Shown here piece by piece: positions 27,449 through 35,839 of a DNA stretch of 64,000 bases; positions within the stretch are counted from its first letter, which is position 1, and each line of letters starts with the position of its first letter. The notes beneath the pieces are model-generated. The model worked only from the letters and a program-made list of their open reading frames with translations. It ran no database searches and was not told the DNA's origin. The DNA comes from Niabella sp. (GTDB taxonomy: Bacteria > Bacteroidota > Bacteroidia > Chitinophagales > Chitinophagaceae): positions 1-64,000 of the forward strand of contig JAGIAT010000016.1 in NCBI GenBank assembly GCA_017744715.1, in the 5' to 3' direction. A program made the translations under genes and the position numbers.

Positions 27449-27600
27449 AGGTTACAAAGTTAAATGCTATCTCTTCAAAAACATAAAAACGCCCAAAATA
27501 CCCTTGGACATCTCCGCGAAAATACGCTGTAATCCAGTAACGACGGGCATTTTAAAGTTTTTATAACAGCTTAGACATACCATATCCCATCAATAGTTGG

Positions 27601-27633
27601 TTTGGAGTGCCCTGTAAAAACAGGCTATCTTTG
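27601..27633 (+). promoter_or_regulatory. Promoter of small transcript copy A
   Basis: TTTG at 27601-27604 and TATCTTTG at 27626-27633 with a 21-nt spacer match the Bacteroidota TTTG/TAnnTTTG consensus. The equivalent element precedes copy B. Transcription would start near 27640. Confidence 0.7.
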
Positions 27634-27639
27634 TGTAAC

Positions 27640-27761
27640 AAATGAGGGAATAGGGAAAGTGAGACAAAAGCTGTAGGCAGCAAACCGAAGAAGTTTTTAA
27701 GTTTTTTCATATGGCAAGCAATCGTTAGAGGTCAGTCCGTTTCTACGGAAGGACCTTTTTT
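27640..27761 (+). ncRNA. Repeated small transcript, copy A (about 122 nt)
   Basis: Independent unit with its own promoter and terminator. Segments in order: a purine-rich 5' part (ATGAGGGAATAGGG...), a small hairpin GCTG-TAGG-CAGC (27671-27682), a U-rich tract, the micro-ORF ATG GCA AGC AAT CGT TAG (27711-27728, MASNR), and a terminator hairpin with T-run. Copy B is nearly identical over the whole unit and copy C over the 3' half. I do not recognise an Rfam family. RNA boundaries are predicted from promoter and terminator only. Confidence 0.65.
27729..27761 (+). terminator. Terminator of small transcript A
   Basis: AGGTC (27729-27733) pairs with GACCT (27752-27756), and TCCGT (27736-27740) with ACGGA (27745-27749) around a TTCT loop. 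Two purine-purine mismatches (A.G, G.A) separate the helices. Six T follow. Confidence 0.8.
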
Positions 27762-28202
27762 GTTTCCAGTACTTTACAAACCACGGCAAGCTGCGGCCAA
27801 TTTTTTACAATCTATAATGCGGGCTATTGGGTGTATTCATCGGAGAAAAAAAGAAAGCAACCGTCAGAGGCAATCAAACTTAGAGGTCATCTTCATGTAA
27901 ATAAAACAAACTTTATTTACCTCTGTAACCAACCCCTTTCTACCGGTTAATAAAAAGTTAATTGACTACAGGCAACTAAAATAACAGTATTTTCTGAATT
28001 GAAACTTCTTTTTGTCAACATTTTTTTAAACTTTTTGATTTTTTCCATTCTTTGGGCTTTTATTTATACAATTTTCAATGTTTTTTCGTTCTCATTTTAG
28101 GCGTTGGATATCCGGCATATTTTTTTGTGAAAGCCAGTATTTACAGGCCTTTCAGCGGATAAAACGCCTATTGAATATGATAGAATGGCTGGTACATTGT
28201 GT
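27762..28202. other. A/T-rich spacer with decayed motif copies
   Basis: No gene is visible in this stretch. At 27857-27890 there are two imperfect tandem matches to the motif CAATCGTTAGAGGTC (GCAACCGTCAGAGG, then CAATC-AAACTTAGAGGTCAT) without the rest of the unit. The remainder is A/T-rich DNA with homopolymer tracts (for example around 28010-28090) and no ORF that looks coding. Confidence 0.5.
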
Positions 28203-28232
28203 TTTGTAGTGCGTAAAAGCTATTTAACTTTG
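28203..28232 (+). promoter_or_regulatory. Promoter of small transcript copy B
   Basis: TTTG at 28203-28206 and TAACTTTG at 28225-28232, spacer 18 nt. The bases after the -7 element (TGTAACAAATGAGG) are the same as in copy A although the spacer sequences differ, which marks the promoter elements as the conserved part. Confidence 0.65.
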
Positions 28233-28238
28233 TGTAAC

Positions 28239-28361
28239 AAATGAGGGGATAAGAAAAGTGAGACAAAAGCTGTAGGCAGCGAACCGAAGAAGTTTTTTAA
28301 GTTTTTTCATATGGCAAGCAATCGTTAGAGGTCAGTCCGTTTCTACGGAAGGACCTTTTTT
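28239..28361 (+). ncRNA. Repeated small transcript, copy B (about 122 nt)
   Basis: Near-identical to copy A: purine-rich 5' part (ATGAGGGGATAAG...), hairpin GCTG-TAGG-CAGC (28270-28281), U-rich tract, MASNR micro-ORF at 28311-28328 and the same terminator (28329-28361). Differences cluster in the purine-rich stretch (GGGAATAGGGAAAG against GGGGATAAGAAAAG). It is followed by a small GTACCC/GGGTAC hairpin at 28368-28382. Confidence 0.65.
28329..28361 (+). terminator. Terminator of small transcript B
   Basis: Identical in sequence to the copy A terminator: AGGTC/GACCT and TCCGT/ACGGA helices, TTCT loop, six T. Confidence 0.8.
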
Positions 28362-28391
28362 GTTTCAGTACCCTTCGGGTACGGGCAATAA

Positions 28392-28418
28392 AAAAGCGAA
28401 TTTATAAAATCCGCTTTT
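28392..28418. terminator. A/T-flanked hairpin, possible bidirectional terminator
   Basis: AAAAGCG (28392-28398) pairs with CGCTTTT (28412-28418), with an inner ATTT/AAAT pairing. On the minus strand a T-run follows; on the plus strand TTTTGTT. It lies between copy B and the decayed copy D and would insulate neighbouring transcripts. Confidence 0.5.
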
Positions 28419-28419
28419 G

Positions 28420-28452
28420 TTCATTTCTGGCAAAGACAATCGTTAGAGGTCA
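28420..28452 (+). repeat. Decayed copy D of the small-transcript 3' module
   Basis: TTCAT-TTC-TGGCAA-AGA-CAATCGTTAGAGGTCA aligns with the TTCATATGGCAAGCAATCGTTAGAGGTCA part of copies A-C with two 3-nt insertions. The start codon of the micro-ORF and the terminator hairpin are lost, while the 15-mer CAATCGTTAGAGGTC (28437-28451) is intact. Confidence 0.6.
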
Positions 28453-28689
28453 TAATAGTTTGTTTCAACGGTTACCGGACACTAAAATAAGGGATTCTCT
28501 TAACAATAAATTAACTAACAACTGTTTTTTTCAAAAATTGAAAATTTTTTGCCTTTTTATTAATTTATTTTCAATGCTGATTGTTAAGCATCAATGATTT
28601 CCGAATTAAACTACAGCGTTCATTAAACATTTTGGTTTAAATGAATTTCTGTAAAAATGACACTATATCAAAGTGGCATGAATTATGAC

Positions 28690-28780
28690 TATCTTTGTAT
28701 CAGAAGTTATTCATTAACTTTTTCATATGGCAAGCAATCGTTAGAGGTCGGTCTGTTTCTACAGAAAGACCTTTTTTTTT
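28690..28780 (+). ncRNA. Repeated small transcript, copy C (short form)
   Basis: A TATCTTTG -7 element (28690-28697) without a clear TTTG partner is followed by a shorter unit (start near 28704) that lacks the purine-rich 5' part. It keeps the TTTTTCAT tract, the MASNR micro-ORF (28727-28744) and the terminator (28745-28780). In the terminator the helix reads TCTGT/ACAGA instead of TCCGT/ACGGA, a compensatory change. Nine T follow. Confidence 0.6.
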
Positions 28781-28873
28781 GGCTTAATACATCTCACCTG
28801 CAGCTGATTTACCCATTTTTCCTGAAACTTTTTGTCTAAATTCAGTTCTTATGCATTTAGACTGAAATAAAAA

Positions 28874-28899
28874 CCGGGAACTGTATATACAGCTCCCGG
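28874..28899 (-). terminator. Terminator of the lipoprotein gene
   Basis: CCGGGA-A-CTGTAT / ATACAG-C-TCCCGG forms a 12-bp stem with one internal mismatch. On the minus strand it is followed by TTTTTATTT, about 55 nt after the stop codon of the lipoprotein gene. Confidence 0.8.
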
Positions 28900-28954
28900 A
28901 AAGGATTGAGATATTTATAAAAATGGTTGCCAAAAATTACGCTTAGCTGTTTTT

Positions 28955-30046
28955 TTATTTGGTATTCATTTGCTGGATCAGCTGCAGCAATTGGGCCTCG
29001 GAAACTTCTTGCAGATTGAATGTGATGCCCATAAAATTCTTTCCTGCATCAGGGGCAATGGTTACATCCCGCATTTCTGCATAAAATTTACCATTCAGGG
29101 TACTCATGGCCAGGAAGGTTCCGTTTGCACCAACGGGTATACTGTTCTGGTAGCTTAGCAATCCTTCTTTTCCGGCGATGGGATGAAAAATAGGATTATA
29201 CAGCTTCACCATGGTATTTACGCCGGCTACTTTAAAGAACAATTCTGTGGGATCCTGGCCGGAATAATTGTTACCGGTCTGAATATTGAACTTATCTCCA
29301 AAATAACCCAGCACCGTGGTTTTGGGTGCCGCAATGCCATAAAGTGCATCACAGTTTCGCCAATCGCCGAGGTTATCCAGCGGAAAGTAGGTGGTAGCTG
29401 CGCCCGCAGAACCAAAAGAACCCGGAATCTGCGTCCATTGCATGCCTTTTTTAATGGTATAGGATTCGGTGATGGTGGTCAGCACATTTTCGTGATTGTA
29501 TCCGCTGGTTTCGGTGTGCACCGTTGTATCACCGTCCCACATGGCAATATCACGATTGGCGCCATTGGCATTGGCCGCTCCTACGGGAGCTACAACACCC
29601 GGAGGTTTTTGCTGGGGATTCAGTGCCAGTTGCTGTCCGTTCTGTTCGGCCGTAACCATTGCTTCCCCAAAGGTTTCGAGGATCTTTCCGTCGCTGGTTA
29701 ATGTAGGCTTATCGCCCAGGATCATTTCACTCGCCTTGATAAAAACCCGGGCCGATACGTTTACATTACCGGTAACTACGGCTCCGCCGGGCTTTACAAA
29801 TGCATTGGGACCAAACGTGATCTTTGTGCCATTCTGCAATGTAATGGTGCTGCCTGCAGCGGCATCGACCGTAAATTTTTCAACAGCTGGTTCATGCTCC
29901 TTAAAAAAACGGATCATTTTTTCGACATCTTTCTGATATGCGCTTCGCGGATCGATGGGGGTATTGTCTTTTTTGCACGCATAAAAAACCGTGGCTAATG
30001 ATAATACCGCAAGGGTTTGGAGTAACATATTCTTTTTCATAAACAT
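28955..30046 (-). CDS. Surface/periplasmic lipoprotein with ZU5-like domain
   Basis: 363 residues. A lipobox signal peptide (LAVLSLATVFYACKK, lipidated Cys near residue 24) precedes a domain STITLQNGTKITFGPNAFVKPGGAVVTGNVNV that looks like the ZU5-type fold found in Bacteroidota lipoproteins (SGKxLETxG-like segment SDGKILETFGEAMVTA). The C-terminal half has no recognised family. A second Met two codons on is an alternative start. Function unknown. It stands alone, flanked by its own terminator. Confidence 0.8.
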   Translation of the reverse strand: MFMKKNMLLQTLAVLSLATVFYACKKDNTPIDPRSAYQKDVEKMIRFFKEHEPAVEKFTVDAAAGSTITLQNGTKITFGPNAFVKPGGAVVTGNVNVSARVFIKASEMILGDKPTLTSDGKILETFGEAMVTAEQNGQQLALNPQQKPPGVVAPVGAANANGANRDIAMWDGDTTVHTETSGYNHENVLTTITESYTIKKGMQWTQIPGSFGSAGAATTYFPLDNLGDWRNCDALYGIAAPKTTVLGYFGDKFNIQTGNNYSGQDPTELFFKVAGVNTMVKLYNPIFHPIAGKEGLLSYQNSIPVGANGTFLAMSTLNGKFYAEMRDVTIAPDAGKNFMGITFNLQEVSEAQLLQLIQQMNTK

Positions 30047-30322
30047 TGTTTTTAAATTTTACAAAAAGGATTCTACCGGTATATCAACGGCAGGAATGGT
30101 TTGTTACCCGGTTAGGAAAAAAAATGTAAAAAAATAAGGGCGGCCGGATTGGTGCAGGGATTTGGTTATTGTCTTTCCGCCCATTCAGAAAGCCTTTCAA
30201 CTTTCAGCGATAGAGGGCGGGAATTAATGGCGACGCGTTGCCGATTATGAATGCATTGACTGGAGCATTCCTTAGCTCCACAGGTATCGTGCATGGTTTG
30301 TACAGGGGAGCAAATATGCCGG

Positions 30323-33046
30323 TTACAGTAATTTCTTATACCGGAAGAACAGGGTGGTAACCAGCACAGCGCCGGTAATGCACAGGAGGGAAAGCAGTAG
30401 CGCAGAAGAACGCTTTTGCCGGATCCACAGCGGCGTATCGTTGCCCTGGTAAAAATAGGCGGCCCAGAACAACGGATTTTGTGCGGCTGCAGTCTGATGT
30501 TTTTTCAAATAGGCTACCCTCGCTTTTTTTAATGCGGAAGCAGGGTCGGGGTCTGTAGCCAATGCCTGGTAGAATTCCCGGATCAGTTCACCGGAGGCTG
30601 CGTCATCAATCTCCCAACGGGAGGATAGTACCCCGTCTACCCCCTTGCTCAGCAGGATACGGCCCAGGCTCTGCAGGCCTTCTCCCTGCTGCAGGAGGCC
30701 GGATCCGGTTTCGCAGGCGGCCAGCACTACCAGTGGCGACCGCGTAGTGATATATTGAAGCTCACCCAGGTACAATTTATTTTTTAAAACCAGGTAGGGC
30801 TGTTTTTCTGTGGGATCTGCAACGGCGTGCGATGCCAGGTGAATGATATTACCGGTATTGAGCGCCGCCATAAAAGCAGAATCGGACGTACCTGCAGCTG
30901 AATATTGCTGCGTTACAAAATGCTTTGCAAGAAAGGATCCTTCTTTTAGAGATTGCGGAAGCCCCGGGAAACCCAGGTGTGGTTTTTCAAAACTGAAAAC
31001 CGTTACGGGCCGGGCACTATTGTTACCGGTTCCGGTAAACGCATTTTGTAAAAAGGTAAAGCTATACCCGATGGATGTACCGGCGCCCCAATATGCCGGG
31101 GCATCGGCGGCGGTGCAAAGCGCCTCAAACGGCAGGTTATGCAATTCGCGGTCGGGTGAGATCAATACCGCCGCTGCCAGCCCGGAAAACCAGGGATTCC
31201 AGGTTTGCAGCAGTTTGGCTGCGCGTGCATAGTATGCCCGCGGATCCCTGTTAAAGGCAGCCGGTCCTGCATAAAAATACCGGTGCATAAAATCACCGAT
31301 CTCCTGCACACGGGCCGCCGTAGCCGTATCCAGCCGGTGCCGGAATACCCCGTTCTGCACCTGGATGACATAGGCATAACTGTCTCCCAGGTAATAACTA
31401 AGCAGCACCTTATTCCTGCCGGCAGCCTGCACCCATTTTCGAAACACTTCATAGGACGGCAGCCTGAGCAGGGCTACGCTTTCCCGCTCTTTCAGGTTCA
31501 GCTCAAATTCCAGCCGCTGGATGTTTTGCCGGATCTGCTGCCGATAGGTTCCCTCCGGTGTTTCGGCCAGAAGCACATACAGCGAGCGCAGCTGATCGAC
31601 CCATTTTTTGTTGCTGGAAAGCAGCGCATCCTGTTTCCAGGTAGCTGTTCTCCGTTGCTCGTTGATCAATACCCGGCCCTTGGATAATTCCGTTAGCCAA
31701 AGTGCTTTCAGAAGGTATTCCGGATCCTGATGCTGATCAAATAACTGGTGATACAATGCTATGGCCGTTTCCGAATATTTTTTGTTGGCATAGGCCGCCG
31801 TACTGCTGTTGAGGGATGCCGGTAATAATTGCTCCGTATAATAATCGTTCAGCACGGCTTTTTCAAACCATTGGGCTGCGGCTACCGGATCTTTATATAA
31901 CAGCGCAGTGGCCACACCAAAGAGTGCAGTGGTTACTTTAAAATCGGGGAACAGGCCCTGCGCATCTCTCCTGAAAAACGCCAATGCCCGTTGATGCCAG
32001 GCAGCCGCACTGTCTGGCTGCCGCATTAGCAGGTAGGCATTCCCCGCCTCAATAGCTGTTTCCACCTTCAGTTCAATATTGTCTGCAGCAACCTGCTTCC
32101 GGATCTCTTCAAGATAATAGAGGGATTCCTGGTGTTTTCCGGAGAGGTTCAGGATCCGGGCGCGGGCTAAAAGGGTGGTTTGTACGGCACCGGACGCACC
32201 GGTAAGTTGCCGGCCCAGCTGCAGCGCCCGCTGATTCCAGATAGCGGCACTGTCGGTGTTTCCGGCTTCCAGATATGCTTCTGCTTTTAAATTATACAGC
32301 GGCAGCGCATCAGCGCTTCCGGGCCTGGCGCGCTGAAGTCCGAGCGCGATTGTGTTGCGAAGTGCCGCGTCATCATGCATGCGGAAATATGTGGTGGCCA
32401 GGTTTAAATACAAGCCGGGAATTATGGCATTCCGGTGCGCGGCCAGTGCCTCGTCAATAGCCCGCCGCTGGATGTACACCGCCTTGGAAAAATCGCCCAC
32501 CCTTGTGTAATTATTTCCCAGTGGCTTGGCAATATATTCCTCAAAATCCATTGCCTGCTTTAGCTCTGCATCCTGTTTGTTGCTCTCATAAAACGCATAC
32601 GCCTGCTCGTACCAGGCAATAGAGGCCGGTACCTGCCGCTGCGTAAGTAAATGCCAGCCGGTATTGATAAAAAACTGAAAACAGGCCAGCTTTTCTGCCC
32701 TGGTGCGGGGCGTCCTCCATAAGGCTTTTTTCAGAAATTCTTCCCGGTTTACGGCCAGCCCCGGATCCAGATCGAGCTGGTCAAAAAGAAAACCGGCCCA
32801 GGCTTCCAGGGAATCTTCCTGTTTCATGTGCCGGTACCGGCTTTCCAGCGGGTCTGCCGGGGGGGTGCCCGAAAAAAAGGTAAGGGTTGCCACTGCCATC
32901 AGCAATACCCGCAAAAGACCGGTACCGGACGGCTTTTTTTTACGCCGGACGGTTTTCCTCCGGTTACCGGCCACAGCAACGGCCGGCCCTGTATGGCTAC
33001 GGAACAGGGTCTGTTCCCGGGATCTTTGTTTGCTTAAAACCTCCAT
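30323..33046 (-). CDS. Membrane-anchored TPR-CHAT caspase-like protease
   Basis: 907 residues. A basic N-terminus and a hydrophobic helix (LLRVLLMAVATLTFFSG) precede about 400 residues of TPR-like helices (SIAWYEQAYAFYESNKQ, NTDSAAIWNQRALQLGRQL, QPDSAAAWHQRALAFF), then a CHAT domain with the catalytic dyad H740 (IHLASHA) and C778 (VLAACETGSG), and a C-terminal transmembrane helix (ALLLSLLCITGAVLVTTLFF). CHAT domains belong to the caspase/separase clan and include proteases activated by partner proteins. It overlaps the upstream PKD gene by 13 bp. Substrate and trigger are unknown. Confidence 0.9.
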   Translation of the reverse strand: MEVLSKQRSREQTLFRSHTGPAVAVAGNRRKTVRRKKKPSGTGLLRVLLMAVATLTFFSGTPPADPLESRYRHMKQEDSLEAWAGFLFDQLDLDPGLAVNREEFLKKALWRTPRTRAEKLACFQFFINTGWHLLTQRQVPASIAWYEQAYAFYESNKQDAELKQAMDFEEYIAKPLGNNYTRVGDFSKAVYIQRRAIDEALAAHRNAIIPGLYLNLATTYFRMHDDAALRNTIALGLQRARPGSADALPLYNLKAEAYLEAGNTDSAAIWNQRALQLGRQLTGASGAVQTTLLARARILNLSGKHQESLYYLEEIRKQVAADNIELKVETAIEAGNAYLLMRQPDSAAAWHQRALAFFRRDAQGLFPDFKVTTALFGVATALLYKDPVAAAQWFEKAVLNDYYTEQLLPASLNSSTAAYANKKYSETAIALYHQLFDQHQDPEYLLKALWLTELSKGRVLINEQRRTATWKQDALLSSNKKWVDQLRSLYVLLAETPEGTYRQQIRQNIQRLEFELNLKERESVALLRLPSYEVFRKWVQAAGRNKVLLSYYLGDSYAYVIQVQNGVFRHRLDTATAARVQEIGDFMHRYFYAGPAAFNRDPRAYYARAAKLLQTWNPWFSGLAAAVLISPDRELHNLPFEALCTAADAPAYWGAGTSIGYSFTFLQNAFTGTGNNSARPVTVFSFEKPHLGFPGLPQSLKEGSFLAKHFVTQQYSAAGTSDSAFMAALNTGNIIHLASHAVADPTEKQPYLVLKNKLYLGELQYITTRSPLVVLAACETGSGLLQQGEGLQSLGRILLSKGVDGVLSSRWEIDDAASGELIREFYQALATDPDPASALKKARVAYLKKHQTAAAQNPLFWAAYFYQGNDTPLWIRQKRSSALLLSLLCITGAVLVTTLFFRYKKLL

Positions 33047-35025
33047 CCCGCATAAAGGAATGTATATCCATTCTTTTTTTCGTTATAATAATACCGGATG
33101 CCCAATTGGGGGCCCAGCTTTACTTTTCCTAACTGGATATCAATGAAGGGTTGTATGCGTATGCCGGAAAAGGCCTTTATCTTTTCTGACAGCGGTTGTT
33201 CATAGACCTGTCCGGCCACCCCATTGGCGGAAACCCCGTGATAGGTTAACACGGTTTCCGTACTGCCGCCCAGGTTGGCCGTAACACTGACGCCCGCGCC
33301 TGCTGAAAAATAATTTCCGAAATTATGCCGCAGCTGGAGCGGGATCAGCTTTATCTGTGAAACGGTATGGGCTACGGAAGAATCCATTTTGTTGTAAGGA
33401 ACCTCTTTTCGTCCGTCAATAGAGATAAAGCCATTCCGCTCTACCGTATAATTGCCTGCACTGGTTTTGAGCCCTTGCTTATAATACAGCTCAAACTGGA
33501 AGAAAGGGTGGTAGGGTGCCAGCGGAGCGATACCAACACCGGTTACAATTCCATCGCTGACCATTCCCTTACCCGTAGCTTTTTCAAAGCCGGCCATTAC
33601 GATGGGCGAGATGCTTTTTTTAAACCGGCCCGTAGCGTTATTGGTGTATATGGGTTCATTTTTATCAAAATAAATGGCGGTTTGCGCTTTAAACGGAACG
33701 GGATCCAGCTTTTTCCGGGTTACGATAGAAAACTCCATAAAACCCTTGGTGCTGTCTTTATCATCCACACCTTTCTGGTTGGTACCGGGCAAATAGATCC
33801 CGTGAAGCGTAAACAACAGTCCGCTTTCTTTTTTTTCCAGCTCCCAGCAACCCCGCTTCTCTGCCCCCACCTGGCAGGGCGCACAAAATGGTGACAGATC
33901 TTTGATCTGTACGGTTTCCGGATCGAGGGACCCCGGTGTTGTAACGTCCAGCGCAATCCTGCGCGCAGGCCCCTTACCCGTATTCTGAAAACGGATCTTA
34001 TAGGTGAGCTCCTTATGCTTGCCTAAAAAGCGGTAGCTTAGCCTGCCGCCCTTTAAATTCATTTTATTCGGATCGTGCGAATTCACCACTGGTATATTGA
34101 GACGGTGCAGAACGGGGTTCCCTTTTTTTGGAACATATACGCCGGTAACCGTTACGGTGGCATTGGTGTCTTTGATCATTTCCGGCGTTACCTTTAACTC
34201 GGCCAGGGCAAAATGGGCAGCGCCCGGTGCCGTATTTCCCAGCTCAATCATAAAACTGTTTTTATACAGCATCATGGTGCCCGAAAAGGTATTGGCGGCC
34301 TCCGCATCGTTCAACACCTGTACCACCGAGGATGGCGGACTACCGCTTTCCGTAATTTTCAGTTGTTTTCCCGGTTCCAAACCGGCCATCAAAGCCGGGG
34401 AGCCGGCAACCAGGCTATCTCCATTGTTAAAAAAGCGGAACCCTTTATGGTCGCCCGCGCTTTCAAAGCAGGTCTGATCAAAAATCTTCTCGTTTAAAAA
34501 CAGGTACAGCTTACCCTGATCATCCTGTGTACCGGTATTTTTCCAGCCCACCAGCAATACCATGGTATCATTGGGCTTGGCCATGCAGTTATACTTTAGC
34601 TCAAAAACACCATTTGCTTTAAAAAAGTCTTTTTCCGCGGTTGATACCGATGCCACATTATTGTTATTGCCCTTTGCAGCAACTTTTATTTTCTTCCGTT
34701 CGGGCTTTTTGCCGTCATCATAGTTATTTACCGCATACAGGTATACATCGTAATCCTTTTCCGCTGTATAGCGATGTACAGGAGCCGCTTCGGTACTAAA
34801 ATGCCCGTCGCCAAAATCCCATAAATGGGTATAAAAGGGTTCCGGGGCACCGGGGATCTGCGTAAGCGCCGGCAGCGGTGCCGAAAAACGAAGTCCGCCG
34901 CTGTCCGTAACAACCTGTATCGTACTGTCTGCCAACGCTGCCTTTTCTGCCTGGGCATGCACCCCGACTGTTGCAAGCAGTAACCCTGTTAAAAAAAATA
35001 GTGGCCTCCGTTTTAATTGTCTCAT
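33034..35025 (-). CDS. PKD-domain protein with C-terminal outer-membrane-type beta region
   Basis: 663 residues. Signal peptide (LFFLTGLLLATVGVHAQ); a PKD domain with HLWDFGDGHFSTEAAPVHRYT near residue 65-100; a DUF11-like repeat LTYKIRFQNTGKGPARRIALDVTTPGSLD; and a C-terminal region of alternating strands (FFQFELYYKQGL, YFSAGAGVSVTANLGG, PFIDIQLGKVKLGPQLGIRYYY) ending in GYTFLYAGWRF, as in small outer-membrane barrels. It is likely a cell-surface or outer-membrane partner of the CHAT protein encoded immediately downstream. The call is by domain recognition; the function is unknown. Confidence 0.83.
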   Translation of the reverse strand: MRQLKRRPLFFLTGLLLATVGVHAQAEKAALADSTIQVVTDSGGLRFSAPLPALTQIPGAPEPFYTHLWDFGDGHFSTEAAPVHRYTAEKDYDVYLYAVNNYDDGKKPERKKIKVAAKGNNNNVASVSTAEKDFFKANGVFELKYNCMAKPNDTMVLLVGWKNTGTQDDQGKLYLFLNEKIFDQTCFESAGDHKGFRFFNNGDSLVAGSPALMAGLEPGKQLKITESGSPPSSVVQVLNDAEAANTFSGTMMLYKNSFMIELGNTAPGAAHFALAELKVTPEMIKDTNATVTVTGVYVPKKGNPVLHRLNIPVVNSHDPNKMNLKGGRLSYRFLGKHKELTYKIRFQNTGKGPARRIALDVTTPGSLDPETVQIKDLSPFCAPCQVGAEKRGCWELEKKESGLLFTLHGIYLPGTNQKGVDDKDSTKGFMEFSIVTRKKLDPVPFKAQTAIYFDKNEPIYTNNATGRFKKSISPIVMAGFEKATGKGMVSDGIVTGVGIAPLAPYHPFFQFELYYKQGLKTSAGNYTVERNGFISIDGRKEVPYNKMDSSVAHTVSQIKLIPLQLRHNFGNYFSAGAGVSVTANLGGSTETVLTYHGVSANGVAGQVYEQPLSEKIKAFSGIRIQPFIDIQLGKVKLGPQLGIRYYYNEKKNGYTFLYAGWRF

Positions 35026-35278
35026 ATATGCAGATCAGCCGGTTGCAAAAATTGTTACCTGAAAATACGGGGCTATTCCATTGCCATGCCCGTATTGTTG
35101 ATTTATAAGGCAAAGCGGCATGCATTGGAATGGATCTAGGCCCGCATCTTATGTTATACATCCAAAATGTTCGCTATGGTAAATATATTCAATATTTTTG
35201 AGATTCAGGAGCGGTAACCACTGATGGTGACGCTGCTGTTGCAAGAGGTACCGTTTATTCTATTTAATTTTTATAAGA

Positions 35279-35839
35279 TTGCATACAGACCAACGATATA
35301 TTGAAGCTTTACGGAATAATGATTCTGTGCTGCTTTCTGAGATCTACCGCAAATATGCCCCTTCCATTACCGCCTACCTGAAATCGAAAGGGGCCGATAC
35401 CGAAGAGTGCGGCGATATTTTCCAGGAATCGCTGATCGATATTTTTAAGCTGGCCGCCGATGGAAAATTTGTGCTGACCTGCCCGTTTGAAGCCTTTCTG
35501 TTGCTGATATGCAAACGGAAATGGATCAACCTGCTGAAGAAAAAATCCCGGTCGGGGGTAACAAAAAGTCTGGATGATGGATATCCATACCTGAAGGACA
35601 ACACAGACGCGGAAGCATCGGCGCATGCGCAGCAAATGGAGCAGGAAGCCCTGGTAATGGAACTGCTGGAACAGCTCAGTGAGCGTTGCAGGGAAATCAT
35701 CCGGGCATCCTACCTCAGCGACTCGCAACAGAAACTGGCCGAGCAGCTGGGCGTAAGCTATGCCTACCTGCGGAAAAAGAAATCCATCTGTATGTCTGAA
35801 TTAATCGAATTAGTCAATCACAACCGTCACCAGTCATGA
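35279..35839 (+). CDS. ECF-like sigma-70 factor (TTG start)
   Basis: 186 residues starting at TTG 35279 (HTDQRYIEALRNNDSVLLSEIYRKYAPSI). Region 2 spans about residues 10-90 (EECGDIFQESLIDIFKL, core-binding) and region 4 about 125-180 (SERCREIIRASYLSDSQQKLAEQLGVSYAYLRKKKSICM, -35 recognition). No ATG precedes region 2, so TTG is the likely start. The stop overlaps the next gene by 4 bp (ATGA), the usual sigma/anti-sigma coupling. It is divergent from the PKD/CHAT genes, which are its obvious candidate targets. Confidence 0.88.
   Translation: MHTDQRYIEALRNNDSVLLSEIYRKYAPSITAYLKSKGADTEECGDIFQESLIDIFKLAADGKFVLTCPFEAFLLLICKRKWINLLKKKSRSGVTKSLDDGYPYLKDNTDAEASAHAQQMEQEALVMELLEQLSERCREIIRASYLSDSQQKLAEQLGVSYAYLRKKKSICMSELIELVNHNRHQS

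Noticed and set aside
27711..27728. tmRNA tag reading frame
   Set aside because: MASNR is not an AANDENYALAA-like tag. No tRNA-like acceptor end is visible, and three copies are present.
27600..28780. Integron attC or attachment-site array
   Set aside because: The GTTAGAG string resembles the attC core GTTRRRY, but the final base is not Y. There are no gene cassettes, the units carry promoters and terminators, and no integrase lies in the window.
28657..28839. 60-residue ORF across copy C
   Set aside because: It merely reads through the copy C promoter, micro-ORF and terminator. There is no start context or coding pattern.
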